Below are positions 1 through 5,944 of a stretch of 7,225 bases of DNA, in pieces; positions within the stretch are counted from its first letter, which is position 1; each line of letters starts with the position of its first letter. Under the pieces are notes generated by a model. That model was not told where the DNA came from and ran no database searches. It was given only the letters and a program-made list of their open reading frames with translations. Source of the DNA: Thermoplasmata archaeon (lineage in GTDB: Archaea > Thermoplasmatota > Thermoplasmata > UBA184); contig JASHYV010000124.1 of NCBI GenBank assembly GCA_030064695.1, positions 1 through 7,225 on the forward strand. The letters run 5' to 3'. The translations under genes and the position numbers were made by a program.

Positions 1-30
1 CGAGCCCCCTTACCGGCGGTCCGCACGACC

Positions 31-285
31 ATGGCCGAGTCGCCGCCCACCTCCTCGCCGCCGCTCCGCCCCCGGGAGATGTCGCTCCCGAGGAAGGCGT
101 CGTTCTTCGGCTTCGCCGCCCTGGTCGTCGCCGGGGTCGCCTTCTACGTCTGGTGGGGGCTCTCCTTCGGGGTCTGGATCGATAACGGGGTGTACGCCGT
201 CACGGTGACGCTCCTGGGCTTCGGGCTCGCGGGAATGTGGCTCATGCTGCCGAACCCGCCGGCACCGGCCCCGCCGCCCCGCTGA
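31..285 (+). CDS. Small two-helix membrane protein, unknown function
   Basis: An 84-residue protein that I do not recognise. It opens with a hydrophilic Pro/Ser-rich tail (residues 1-20), then a short basic patch (Arg21-Lys22). Two hydrophobic segments follow, at about residues 25-45 and 53-73, joined by a short loop containing Asp51-Asn52, and it ends in a Pro/Ala-rich tail. This pattern fits an integral membrane hairpin. The ATG at 31 is followed by GCCGAG, the same beginning seen at two other genes here. A second in-frame ATG at 79 (Met17) would give a 68-residue protein that keeps both helices, so the start is uncertain. Its promoter would lie at or beyond the left edge of the window. It converges on prolyl-tRNA synthetase, with 11 bases between the two stop codons. 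No function can be inferred from that neighbour. The gene is short and GC-rich, but the clean membrane pattern makes it more likely real than chance. Confidence 0.6.
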   Translation: MAESPPTSSPPLRPREMSLPRKASFFGFAALVVAGVAFYVWWGLSFGVWIDNGVYAVTVTLLGFGLAGMWLMLPNPPAPAPPPR

Positions 286-296
286 GCGACGGCGGT

Positions 297-1724
297 TCAG
301 ATCGGCCGGGCCGCGACGGCCCAACGGACGTTCTCGGTCTCGCCCGACGCGACGCACGGTCCCGGCGGCCCGAGCTCCATCGGGAGCGGCCCCTCGGGGG
401 TCCCGAGCAATCCTCCGCCGATGGCGGACTCGATCGCGTGGCCGCACTCCTCGCGTCCGCACCAAGAGAGGACCCGGACCGTCGCCGAGTCCTTGAGTTC
501 CTCCAGCGTCCGGGCCAGCGCGAACCGCTCCGCGAACGCCCGGTCGGCTCGGCCCCGCAGCGCCCGGTCGTACTCGGCGAGCGCCGCGGCGACCTCCGCC
601 TCGAGCGCCGCGGCCGTCACCGTGGTCCGCCGCCCGAGCCGGTCCACCGCCGTGGCGGTCCCGCTCTCCGCCTCCCGCCGCCCGACGTCGAGTCGAAGCG
701 GGACGCCCCGCGCCTCCCAGTAGAAGTACTTCGCCCCGGGCCGGTCGTCCCGTTCGTCCACGAGCACGCGACGGCCCGCGGCGCGGAGCCGGTCGGCGTA
801 CGCCCGCGCCACCGTGAGGGGCGTCGCGCCCGCGCCGGCGGCCGTGATCGGCACCACGACGACCTCGTGGGGCGCCACGGACGTCGGCAACGCCGCCCCC
901 TTCTCGTCCCCGTGCACCGCGACGATCGCGCCCAGGAGCCGCTCGGAGAGGCCGAAGGTCGTCTGCTGGGCGTACTGCTGGCTCCCGTCGGCGGCCTCGA
1001 AGCGGATGCCGTACGGGCGCGAGAAGTTCTCCCGGTAGGCGTGCACCGTGCCGAGCTGGAGCGTGAGCGCCCCGCCGACCGGCGCGTCGAAGGCGATCGA
1101 GTAGAATGCCCCCGGGAACTTGTCCCACTCGGGCCGGCGGATCGCGAGGTACGGCAGGCCGAACGCCCCCGCCATCTTCCGGAACGCCGCCAGGTTCGAC
1201 TGCACCCGGGCGTCCGACGCCGCGATGTCCGCCTGGCAGGTGTGCTCCTCGAAGAAGTGGATCTCGCGCACCCGCACGAACGGCCGGGTCGTCTTCGTGT
1301 CGTAGCGGAACACGTTCACGATCTGGTAGACGTTGAGCGGCAGGTCGCGGTGGGAGCGGACCCAGAGCGCGAAGATCGGGTACATCGCGGTCTCCGAGGT
1401 CGGCCGCAGGGCGAGCGGCACGTCGAGCGGGGAGGCGCCGCCGCGGGTGACCCAGAACACCTCGCGATCGAACCCCTTGATGTGCTCCGCCTCCTTTGCG
1501 AACTCGGTCTCGGGGATCAGCAGCGGGAACTCCACCGCGACCGAGCCGGTCGCCTCGATCTCCGTGACCAGGACCCGGTCCAGGAGCCGCCGGGCCGCCA
1601 GCCCGTACGGGGTCCAGACGTTCATCCCCTTCACCGGGTAGCGCTTGTCGGTGAGGTCCGCGGCCTCGACCGCGGCCAGGTACCAGTCGACGAAGGCGCT
1701 CGACTTGTCCGGAAGGTCGGCCAT
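297..1724 (-). CDS. proS: Prolyl-tRNA synthetase (archaeal/eukaryotic type)
   Basis: Cytoplasmic class II aminoacyl-tRNA synthetase that charges tRNA(Pro) with proline using ATP. At 475 residues it has the usual length of the archaeal type, which lacks the editing insertion of the bacterial type. Visible landmarks are the proline-pocket loop LRPTSETAMYP (106-116), class II motif 2 around FRYDTK to REIHFFEEHT (139-162), and motif 3 around GLSERLLGAIV (258-268). The anticodon-binding domain spans roughly 285-385. The C-terminal zinc-type domain carries Cys422 and Cys427 (WCGREECG) and Cys457, but the position where a fourth cysteine is expected is Ser460 (CVAS). The chain ends in Ile instead of the Tyr typical of this family. 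The reading frame stays open upstream to 2099, but family similarity begins at MADLPDKSSAFVDWY. A TATA-like box lies 31 bases before that ATG, so I place the start at 1724. It is divergent from the DUF373 gene and appears monocistronic. Confidence 0.97.
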   Translation of the reverse strand: MADLPDKSSAFVDWYLAAVEAADLTDKRYPVKGMNVWTPYGLAARRLLDRVLVTEIEATGSVAVEFPLLIPETEFAKEAEHIKGFDREVFWVTRGGASPLDVPLALRPTSETAMYPIFALWVRSHRDLPLNVYQIVNVFRYDTKTTRPFVRVREIHFFEEHTCQADIAASDARVQSNLAAFRKMAGAFGLPYLAIRRPEWDKFPGAFYSIAFDAPVGGALTLQLGTVHAYRENFSRPYGIRFEAADGSQQYAQQTTFGLSERLLGAIVAVHGDEKGAALPTSVAPHEVVVVPITAAGAGATPLTVARAYADRLRAAGRRVLVDERDDRPGAKYFYWEARGVPLRLDVGRREAESGTATAVDRLGRRTTVTAAALEAEVAAALAEYDRALRGRADRAFAERFALARTLEELKDSATVRVLSWCGREECGHAIESAIGGGLLGTPEGPLPMELGPPGPCVASGETENVRWAVAARPI

Positions 1725-1754
1725 GGGTGGGCGGAGCCCGAGGGGAGCCCGCGG

Positions 1755-1762
1755 AGTATAAG
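1755..1762 (-). promoter_or_regulatory. TATA-like box of proS
   Basis: On the minus strand the sequence reads CTTATACT, an AT-rich island in an otherwise very GC-rich gap. Its near edge is 31 bases upstream of the proS ATG at 1724. Archaeal TATA boxes are centred about 25-27 bases before the transcription start, so the transcript would have little or no leader. No Shine-Dalgarno-like sequence is visible between the box and the ATG (the last bases are CCACCC), which agrees with leaderless translation. Confidence 0.6.
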
Positions 1763-1837
1763 GGTTCGCGAGGGGCCGACCCGCGGGACCCGCCGCCGGG
1801 GGCTCCGAGGCCCGCGTCCCGGGCCGGTGGACGCCAA

Positions 1838-1846
1838 CGATTATGC
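1838..1846 (+). promoter_or_regulatory. TATA-like box of the DUF373 gene
   Basis: CGATTATGC is the only AT-rich stretch just upstream of the DUF373 gene. Its centre is about 31 bases before the ATG at 1873, the same spacing as at proS. It overlaps the alternative upstream ATG at 1843, which argues against that start. The spacing predicts a leaderless or nearly leaderless transcript. With the proS box it forms a divergent promoter pair about 75 bases apart. Confidence 0.5.
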
Positions 1847-1872
1847 GGACCGCCGTCCATGCTTCGCGGGCC

Positions 1873-2964
1873 ATGCGCCTCGTCGTCTGCGTCGACCGCG
1901 ACGACGACCTCGGCCGGAAGGCCGGGGTGGTCGGACCCGTCGTGGGCCGGGCGGACGTGCTGGACGCCGCCGTGAAGCTCGGGACGACCGATCCCGAGGA
2001 CTCGGACACCAACGCCCTCTTCGCCTCCGTCTCGCTCCTGGACGAGCTCCGCGGCGCCGGGGAGGAGTGCGAGATCTGCGTGCTCACCGGCTCGCCCAAG
2101 GTGGGCGTCCTCTCCGACCGCCGGATCGCCGACCAGTTCGACCAGGTGCTCTCGACCGCGAAGGCGACCAGCGCCTACCTCGTGAGCGACGGCGCGGAGG
2201 ACGAGTACCTGTTCCCGATCCTCGCGTCGCGGGTGCGGGTGGACGGGGTCCGGCGGGTGTACATCCGCCAGAGCGCGAGCATCGAGTCGACGTACTACAC
2301 CGTCGTCCGGGCGCTCAAGGACCCGAAACTACGGGCGAAGACCGTGCTGCCGGTCGCGCTGGTGCTGCTCATCCTCGGGATCGCCGCCGCGGGCGGCGTG
2401 CTGGTCTGGGGGTTCATCGGCCTCGCGATCCTGCTCGGCGTCTACCTCATCTTCTGGACGTTCGACATCGACGAGGCGATCATCGACGCGGTGCGGAGCG
2501 CCTCGGCCGACATCCGGGTCGGCTCGGTCGCCTTCGGCTTCGGGCTCTTCGCGGTCGCGCTCGTCGGGGTGGGGTTCCTGACGGGCTACAACGACATCGC
2601 CCGGAACCTGGGGATCTCGCCGCTCGCCCGCAGCCTGCTCTTCCTGCAGGCCGGGCTCATCTGGTGGGTCGCCGGCGCCCTCGTCTGGGAGGTCGGGCGC
2701 GCGATCCGGCGCACCTTCGCCCGCGGCCGGTTCCCCCGCTCGTTCGCGGTGGCGACGACGTCGATCATCGGGATCGGGGTCCTCTCCTACGGCATCGTCT
2801 ATCTCGTCCGCTACCTGGACGGGTTCACGCCGGTGGCCGAGCTCCCGCTGCTCATCGGACTGATCGCGACCGGCTTCGGCCTCATGATCGGGGCCGGGGC
2901 GCTCCAGCAGTACTTCAAGGCGGCCGCCCGCCGCGCCGCGGCGGAGACCTCCACGTCGAGCTAG
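1873..2964 (+). CDS. DUF373 family archaeal integral membrane protein
   Basis: A 363-residue protein matching my knowledge of the DUF373 family (PF04123), archaeal proteins of unknown function predicted to have six transmembrane segments. The soluble N-terminal half (1-155) has conserved-looking acidic motifs: LVVCVDRDDDLG (3-14), TTDPEDSDTNA (38-48) and LVSDGAEDEYLFPI (103-116). A basic/polar segment, VYIRQSASIESTYYTV (129-144), follows. The C-terminal half has hydrophobic segments at about 158-175, 177-196, 216-238, 254-273, 292-313 and 323-345, then a short basic Ala-rich tail. The charged stretch FDIDEAII (197-204) lies between helices 2 and 3. I start at Met 1873 because the VCVDRDDDLG motif normally lies at the very N-terminus and the TATA-like box is correctly spaced for it; the ATG at 1843 would add ten unconvincing residues. 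The gene is divergent from proS and its stop is 4 bases from the convergent phosphoribosyltransferase stop. The biochemical role is unknown. Confidence 0.88.
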   Translation: MRLVVCVDRDDDLGRKAGVVGPVVGRADVLDAAVKLGTTDPEDSDTNALFASVSLLDELRGAGEECEICVLTGSPKVGVLSDRRIADQFDQVLSTAKATSAYLVSDGAEDEYLFPILASRVRVDGVRRVYIRQSASIESTYYTVVRALKDPKLRAKTVLPVALVLLILGIAAAGGVLVWGFIGLAILLGVYLIFWTFDIDEAIIDAVRSASADIRVGSVAFGFGLFAVALVGVGFLTGYNDIARNLGISPLARSLLFLQAGLIWWVAGALVWEVGRAIRRTFARGRFPRSFAVATTSIIGIGVLSYGIVYLVRYLDGFTPVAELPLLIGLIATGFGLMIGAGALQQYFKAAARRAAAETSTSS

Positions 2965-2968
2965 CGGC

Positions 2969-3583
2969 TCACCCGAGCGGCGTGACGCGGGCGACGCGCT
3001 CGAGATCGGCCCTCGGCACGTCGAGCCCGCACCGCGCCCGCAGCGTCTCGCGCACCCCGTTCACGCCGGGCGAGAGCCCGGCCGCCTTCGCCGCGAGCGT
3101 CGTCAGGTCCTCCCAGTAGTTCCACGGGAAGATCACCCACGCCCACGCCTCCGCCGGGATCCGCTCGGCGTAGTACGTGGGGACGAACTTCGAGTGGCCG
3201 ATGTGCAGGAGGGTCGCCGTCTCAGCGCGCGCGGGGTGCGCCTCTTGGACGTGCTTCAGGGCGAGCGCGAGGCTGTCCCCGGTATCGGTGATGTCGTCGA
3301 CGACGAGCACCGCGTGGCCGGCGACCGGACCGCTCAGGCCCTCGGTCAGCTCGGCGGCGCCCGTCGGCGTCGCGGTGACGCCCCAGTGTTGGGCCCTCAG
3401 GGAGACGAGCCGCTTCACGTTGAGGTGGTCGCAGAGGAGCCGGGCGGGTACCCAGCCGCCGCGGGTGAGCCCGACGATCGTCTGCGGCATCGCGTCGGCG
3501 GCCCGGACCCTCTCCGCGACCGCGTGGGCCCACCGGTCGATGTCCGCCCACGTCGCCAGCCGGCAACGCGGGAGGTCGGCCAT
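2969..3583 (-). CDS. Predicted purine-type phosphoribosyltransferase (COG2236-like)
   Basis: A 204-residue type I phosphoribosyltransferase. It would transfer the phosphoribosyl group of PRPP to a nucleobase, or run the reverse, in the cytoplasm. The PRPP-binding loop is clear: VLVVDDITDTGDS at 92-104, with the paired Asp96-Asp97 and the TGDS phosphate loop. The early segment IVGLTRGGWVPARLL (36-50) is the usual first strand and pyrophosphate loop, with Arg41-Gly42-Gly43. The late segment WAWVIFPWNYWE (147-158) resembles the W-x-x-FPWE signature of archaeal COG2236 (Hpt1/Gpt-like) enzymes, where aromatic residues cover the base. The C-terminal 45 residues look like an added helical extension. 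Purine salvage (xanthine, guanine or hypoxanthine) is the best guess, but the base specificity cannot be read from the sequence. The start at 3583 lies 9 bases after the gdhA stop, so the two are probably co-transcribed. No Shine-Dalgarno motif is visible before the ATG. Confidence 0.9.
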   Translation of the reverse strand: MADLPRCRLATWADIDRWAHAVAERVRAADAMPQTIVGLTRGGWVPARLLCDHLNVKRLVSLRAQHWGVTATPTGAAELTEGLSGPVAGHAVLVVDDITDTGDSLALALKHVQEAHPARAETATLLHIGHSKFVPTYYAERIPAEAWAWVIFPWNYWEDLTTLAAKAAGLSPGVNGVRETLRARCGLDVPRADLERVARVTPLG

Positions 3584-3592
3584 GCCCGGGGT

Positions 3593-4855
3593 CTACGGAT
3601 AGATGCCGCGCAGGCGCGTCGCGTCGACGACCCGCTGGATCGCGAGCACGTAGGCGGCCGTGCGGTTGTGCACCTTGCGCTCGGTCGCGACCTGGTGGAC
3701 GTCCGCGTACGACTTCATCATCGTGCGCTCGAGCCGCTGGTTGACCTCGTTGAGCGCCCAGTAGTAGCCCTGGATGTCCTGGGCCCACTCGAAGTAGCTC
3801 ACCGTGACGCCGCCCGCGTTCGCGAGCACGTCGGGGAGGACGGTCACGCCGCGCTCGAAGAGGATCGTGTCCGCCTCGGGCAGCGTGGGTCCGTTCGCGG
3901 CCTCGGCCACGATCTTCGCCTGGATCTTGTCGGCGTTCTTCGAGGTGATCTGGTTCTCGAGCGCCGCCGGGATCAGGATGTCGGCCTTCGCCTCGAGGAT
4001 CTCCTCGTTGGTCGCCGACTTCGCCCCGGGGAACCCGACCACGGAGCCGGTCTTCTGCTTGTGCGCCTCGACGGCGTGCGGGTTGAGTCCGTCCGCCTTG
4101 ACGATCCCGCCCTTGGAGTCGGAGACGGCCACGATCTTCGCGCCCTGCTCGTCGTAGAGCAGGTTCGCGGCCACGCTGCCGGCGTTGCCGAAGCCCTGGA
4201 CCGCCACGCTCGCGCCCTTGACCTTGAGGCCGACGTCCTTCGAGGCCTCACGGATAACGTAGGCGCAGCCGCGCCCGGTCGCCTCGCCGCGGCCCTCGCT
4301 GCCTCCGAGGCTGATCGGCTTGCCGGTGACGACGCCGGGGACGGAGTAGCCCTTCAGCATCGAGTAGGTGTCCATGATCCACGCCATCGTCTGGGAGTCG
4401 GTGTACACGTCGGGCGCCGGGATATCCATCTCGGGCCCGATGATCGGGGCGATCTCGCTGGCGTAGCGCCGGGTGAGCCGCTCGACCTCGGCGTGGGAGA
4501 GGTGCTTCGGATCGCAGACGACGCCGCCCTTCGCGCCGCCGTAGGGGATGTTGACGACCGCGCACTTCCAGGTCATCCAGGCCGCCAGCGCGCGGACCTC
4601 GTCGAGCGTGACCTGGGGGTGGTAGCGGATCCCGCCCTTCGTCGGGCCGCGGGCCATGTTGTACTGCACGCGGTGACCGGTGAAGACCCGGTAGGACCCG
4701 TCGTCCATCCGGACCGGGAAGTTCACCGTCAGCTCCCGCTTGGGGTGCTTCAGCACCTCGCGGATCCCGGAGTCGAGGCCGATCAGGTCGGCCACGATGT
4801 CGATCTGTCGGCGTGCGGTCTCGAACGGGTTGATCGGTTGATCGGACTTGGGCAT
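3593..4855 (-). CDS. gdhA: Glutamate dehydrogenase
   Basis: NAD(P)-dependent, hexamer-type glutamate dehydrogenase that interconverts glutamate and 2-oxoglutarate plus ammonium. It is 420 residues, the normal length for the archaeal family. Substrate-domain landmarks are PTKGGIRYHP (71-80, Lys73), TWKCAVVNIPYGGAKGG (95-111, Lys97 and catalytic-type Lys109) and PAPDVYT (146-152, Asp149). The dinucleotide fold has the glycine motif GFGNAG (221-226) and a second strand ending IVAVSDSKGG (241-250). Asp246 there may bear on NAD versus NADP choice, but I do not call it. SYFEWAQDIQGYYW (353-366) closes the active site. A GTG at 4864 would add three residues, but AGGTG at 4862-4866 is a Shine-Dalgarno-like match six bases before the ATG at 4855, so I choose that start. 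It is followed after 9 bases by the phosphoribosyltransferase gene. A TATA-like element and an inverted repeat lie upstream. Confidence 0.96.
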   Translation of the reverse strand: MPKSDQPINPFETARRQIDIVADLIGLDSGIREVLKHPKRELTVNFPVRMDDGSYRVFTGHRVQYNMARGPTKGGIRYHPQVTLDEVRALAAWMTWKCAVVNIPYGGAKGGVVCDPKHLSHAEVERLTRRYASEIAPIIGPEMDIPAPDVYTDSQTMAWIMDTYSMLKGYSVPGVVTGKPISLGGSEGRGEATGRGCAYVIREASKDVGLKVKGASVAVQGFGNAGSVAANLLYDEQGAKIVAVSDSKGGIVKADGLNPHAVEAHKQKTGSVVGFPGAKSATNEEILEAKADILIPAALENQITSKNADKIQAKIVAEAANGPTLPEADTILFERGVTVLPDVLANAGGVTVSYFEWAQDIQGYYWALNEVNQRLERTMMKSYADVHQVATERKVHNRTAAYVLAIQRVVDATRLRGIYP

Positions 4856-4861
4856 GGAGTC

Positions 4862-4866
4862 CACCT
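4862..4866 (-). promoter_or_regulatory. Shine-Dalgarno-like site of gdhA
   Basis: On the minus strand AGGTG, within TAAGGTGGA, complements part of the archaeal 16S rRNA 3' end (CACCU). Six bases separate it from the ATG at 4855. It overlaps the alternative GTG at 4864 and so decides the start in favour of 4855. It also suggests that gdhA, unlike its neighbours, has a short 5' leader. Confidence 0.5.
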
Positions 4867-4892
4867 TAGGGGCAGGTCGGCCACCCGGCCCC

Positions 4893-4902
4893 CCGTACTT
4901 GA
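4893..4902 (-). promoter_or_regulatory. Weak TATA-like element of gdhA
   Basis: The minus strand reads CTCAAGTACG in an otherwise GC-rich gap, centred about 43 bases before the chosen gdhA ATG. With the usual 25-27 base distance to the transcription start, this gives a leader of roughly 16-18 bases, enough to include the Shine-Dalgarno-like AGGTG. The match to an archaeal TATA consensus is poor, so this is tentative. Confidence 0.3.
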
Positions 4903-4912
4903 GCGTAGCGCG

Positions 4913-4937
4913 ACCCTGTGACGGTCAAACACGGGGT
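4913..4937. promoter_or_regulatory. Nested inverted repeat upstream of gdhA (possible operator)
   Basis: The plus strand reads ACCCTGTG, nine bases, then CACGGGGT: an 8-base inverted repeat with one imperfect pair. Inside it lies TGACGGTCA (4919-4927), TGAC and GTCA arms around one base. It sits just upstream of the gdhA TATA-like element and downstream of the thiL stop. It could be a binding site for a dimeric regulator of gdhA, or a 3' structure of the thiL transcript. On the thiL RNA strand the imperfect pair becomes C-A, which favours a DNA-level role slightly. No regulator can be named. Confidence 0.35.
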
Positions 4938-4942
4938 TCGAC

Positions 4943-4962
4943 ACCCGGCGAACGGCCCGGGT
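4943..4962 (-). other. Hairpin overlapping the thiL stop codon
   Basis: ACCCGG (4943-4948) and CCGGGT (4957-4962) form a 6-base perfect inverted repeat around an 8-base loop, immediately after and touching the thiL stop codon. In a sequence this GC-rich such a stem can arise by chance. There is no T-run behind it beyond TTT, and archaeal termination mainly uses T-runs, so I do not call it a terminator. Confidence 0.25.
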
Positions 4963-5942
4963 CACGCGGAGCCCGGCCGCCGCGGCCGGAACGGGTCCCA
5001 GCCGCTCCTCGGCATCGGGACGACGCCCCGCTCTGTGGCGAGCCGAGCTCCGGCTCCCCGCTCCACCGAGCCGACGACCGTGAGCGGGACCCCGGCGGAG
5101 CGGACGGCGGCTCGAGCCTCCGAGAGCCGCTCGGGAGGGATCGCTGCCAGGAGCTCGTAGTCGCCGCCGAAGAACGCGAGCGCCCTACGGCGCCGGAGCG
5201 CGAGGGCGTGGAGCGGGCGATAGTACGGCAGCGCGTCCTCCTCGAGGCGGACCCGCACCCCCGAGGCGGCCGAGAGGAGGTGGGCGGCCTCCGCGATCCC
5301 GTCGGACGTGTCGACCATCGCGTGGGCCCGGGGCGCGAGCGCGCGTCCCGCCGCGATCCGGGGCTCGACGTGGAGCAGCGCGCGGAGCGCCGGCGCGCGG
5401 GCCGTCCGGGAAAGTGCGCTCGCGGCCCAGCCTCCTCGGCCTACCGTGCCCGTCGTCACGATGAGGTCGCCCGGTCGGGCCCCCGAGCGGGGCGCGAGCC
5501 GGTCCGGTCGGGCCCAGCCGACCGTCATCCCGACGACGACGCGCCGAGGCGCCGCCTTGGTGTCCCCGCCGACCACATGCGAACCGACCGCGGCCATCGC
5601 CCGCTCGGCGCCGAGGACCACCTGCTCGGCCCAGCGGGGCGGGGTCGCCGAGGGGAGCAGCATCGCGAGCAGCAGCCCGGCCGGGGTGGCCCCCTTCGCC
5701 GCGAGGTCGGAGAGATTGACCCCGGCGGCGGCGGAACCGATCGCGTCGGGCGGGGAGTCCGGGAGGAAGTGCGAGCCCTCGACGAGCGCGTCGGTCGAGA
5801 CGACCGCGACGGACCCCGCGGGCGGGCGGAGGGCCGCCGCGTCGTCCCCGAGCGGGAGCGCCCCGGTCCGACCGGCGGGCAGGCGCGCGGCGAGCCAGGC
5901 GTGGAACGACCGCTCGTCGAACCGCGGGGCCCGCTTCGGCAT
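4962..5942 (-). CDS. thiL: Thiamine-monophosphate kinase
   Basis: Catalyses ATP-dependent phosphorylation of thiamine monophosphate to thiamine diphosphate, the last step of cofactor synthesis, in the cytoplasm. The 326-residue protein has the ThiL/PurM-superfamily motifs in order: LGDDAAAL (31-38), STDALVEGSHFL (49-60), NLSDLAAKGATP (76-87), GGDTKAA (125-131), DTSDGIAEAAHLL (211-223) and FFGGDYELLAAIP (257-269), with GWDPF near the end (314-318). The aspartates in the first, third, fourth and fifth of these are the usual magnesium and nucleotide ligands. The reading frame is open far upstream into the acyl-CoA dehydrogenase region, but that part is an out-of-frame shadow; the ATG at 5942 begins MPKRAPRFDE just before the first motif. 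It starts 2 bases after the acyl-CoA dehydrogenase stop (TAGCGATG) with no Shine-Dalgarno near the ATG, suggesting translational coupling. The C-terminus is Arg/Pro-rich. Confidence 0.95.
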   Translation of the reverse strand: MPKRAPRFDERSFHAWLAARLPAGRTGALPLGDDAAALRPPAGSVAVVSTDALVEGSHFLPDSPPDAIGSAAAGVNLSDLAAKGATPAGLLLAMLLPSATPPRWAEQVVLGAERAMAAVGSHVVGGDTKAAPRRVVVGMTVGWARPDRLAPRSGARPGDLIVTTGTVGRGGWAASALSRTARAPALRALLHVEPRIAAGRALAPRAHAMVDTSDGIAEAAHLLSAASGVRVRLEEDALPYYRPLHALALRRRRALAFFGGDYELLAAIPPERLSEARAAVRSAGVPLTVVGSVERGAGARLATERGVVPMPRSGWDPFRPRRPGSA

Positions 5943-5944
5943 CG

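Noticed and set aside
1784..1821. Inverted repeat CGGGAC / GTCCCG in the proS/DUF373 gap
   Set aside because: Six bases with a 26-base spacer in very GC-rich DNA is easily expected by chance, and the flanks do not extend the pairing.
10..1860. A 616-codon open frame on the minus strand
   Set aside because: It is the frame-shifted shadow of proS on the same strand, rich in Arg, Gly and Ala, whereas the proS frame carries all synthetase motifs.
1725..2099. N-terminal extension of prolyl-tRNA synthetase
   Set aside because: The extra 125 residues are low-complexity Ser/Arg/Pro/Thr sequence, overlap the DUF373 gene and its promoter, and would bypass the well-placed TATA-like box.
237..3119. A 960-codon open frame on the plus strand
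   Set aside because: It crosses proS in antisense, DUF373 in another frame and part of the phosphoribosyltransferase in antisense. Its translation is Arg/Gly/Pro/Ala-rich with no motif. Long empty frames are expected at this GC content.
3194..4921. A 575-codon open frame on the plus strand
   Set aside because: Antisense to the phosphoribosyltransferase and gdhA, with composition typical of antisense frames of GC-rich genes and no recognisable domain.
4913..4965. A tRNA-like fragment (GGGGTTCGACACCC resembling a T-arm, with a possible anticodon-like hairpin before it)
   Set aside because: The T-stem has a G-G mismatch, the hairpin loop has nine bases instead of seven, and no upstream sequence pairs with the would-be acceptor strand.
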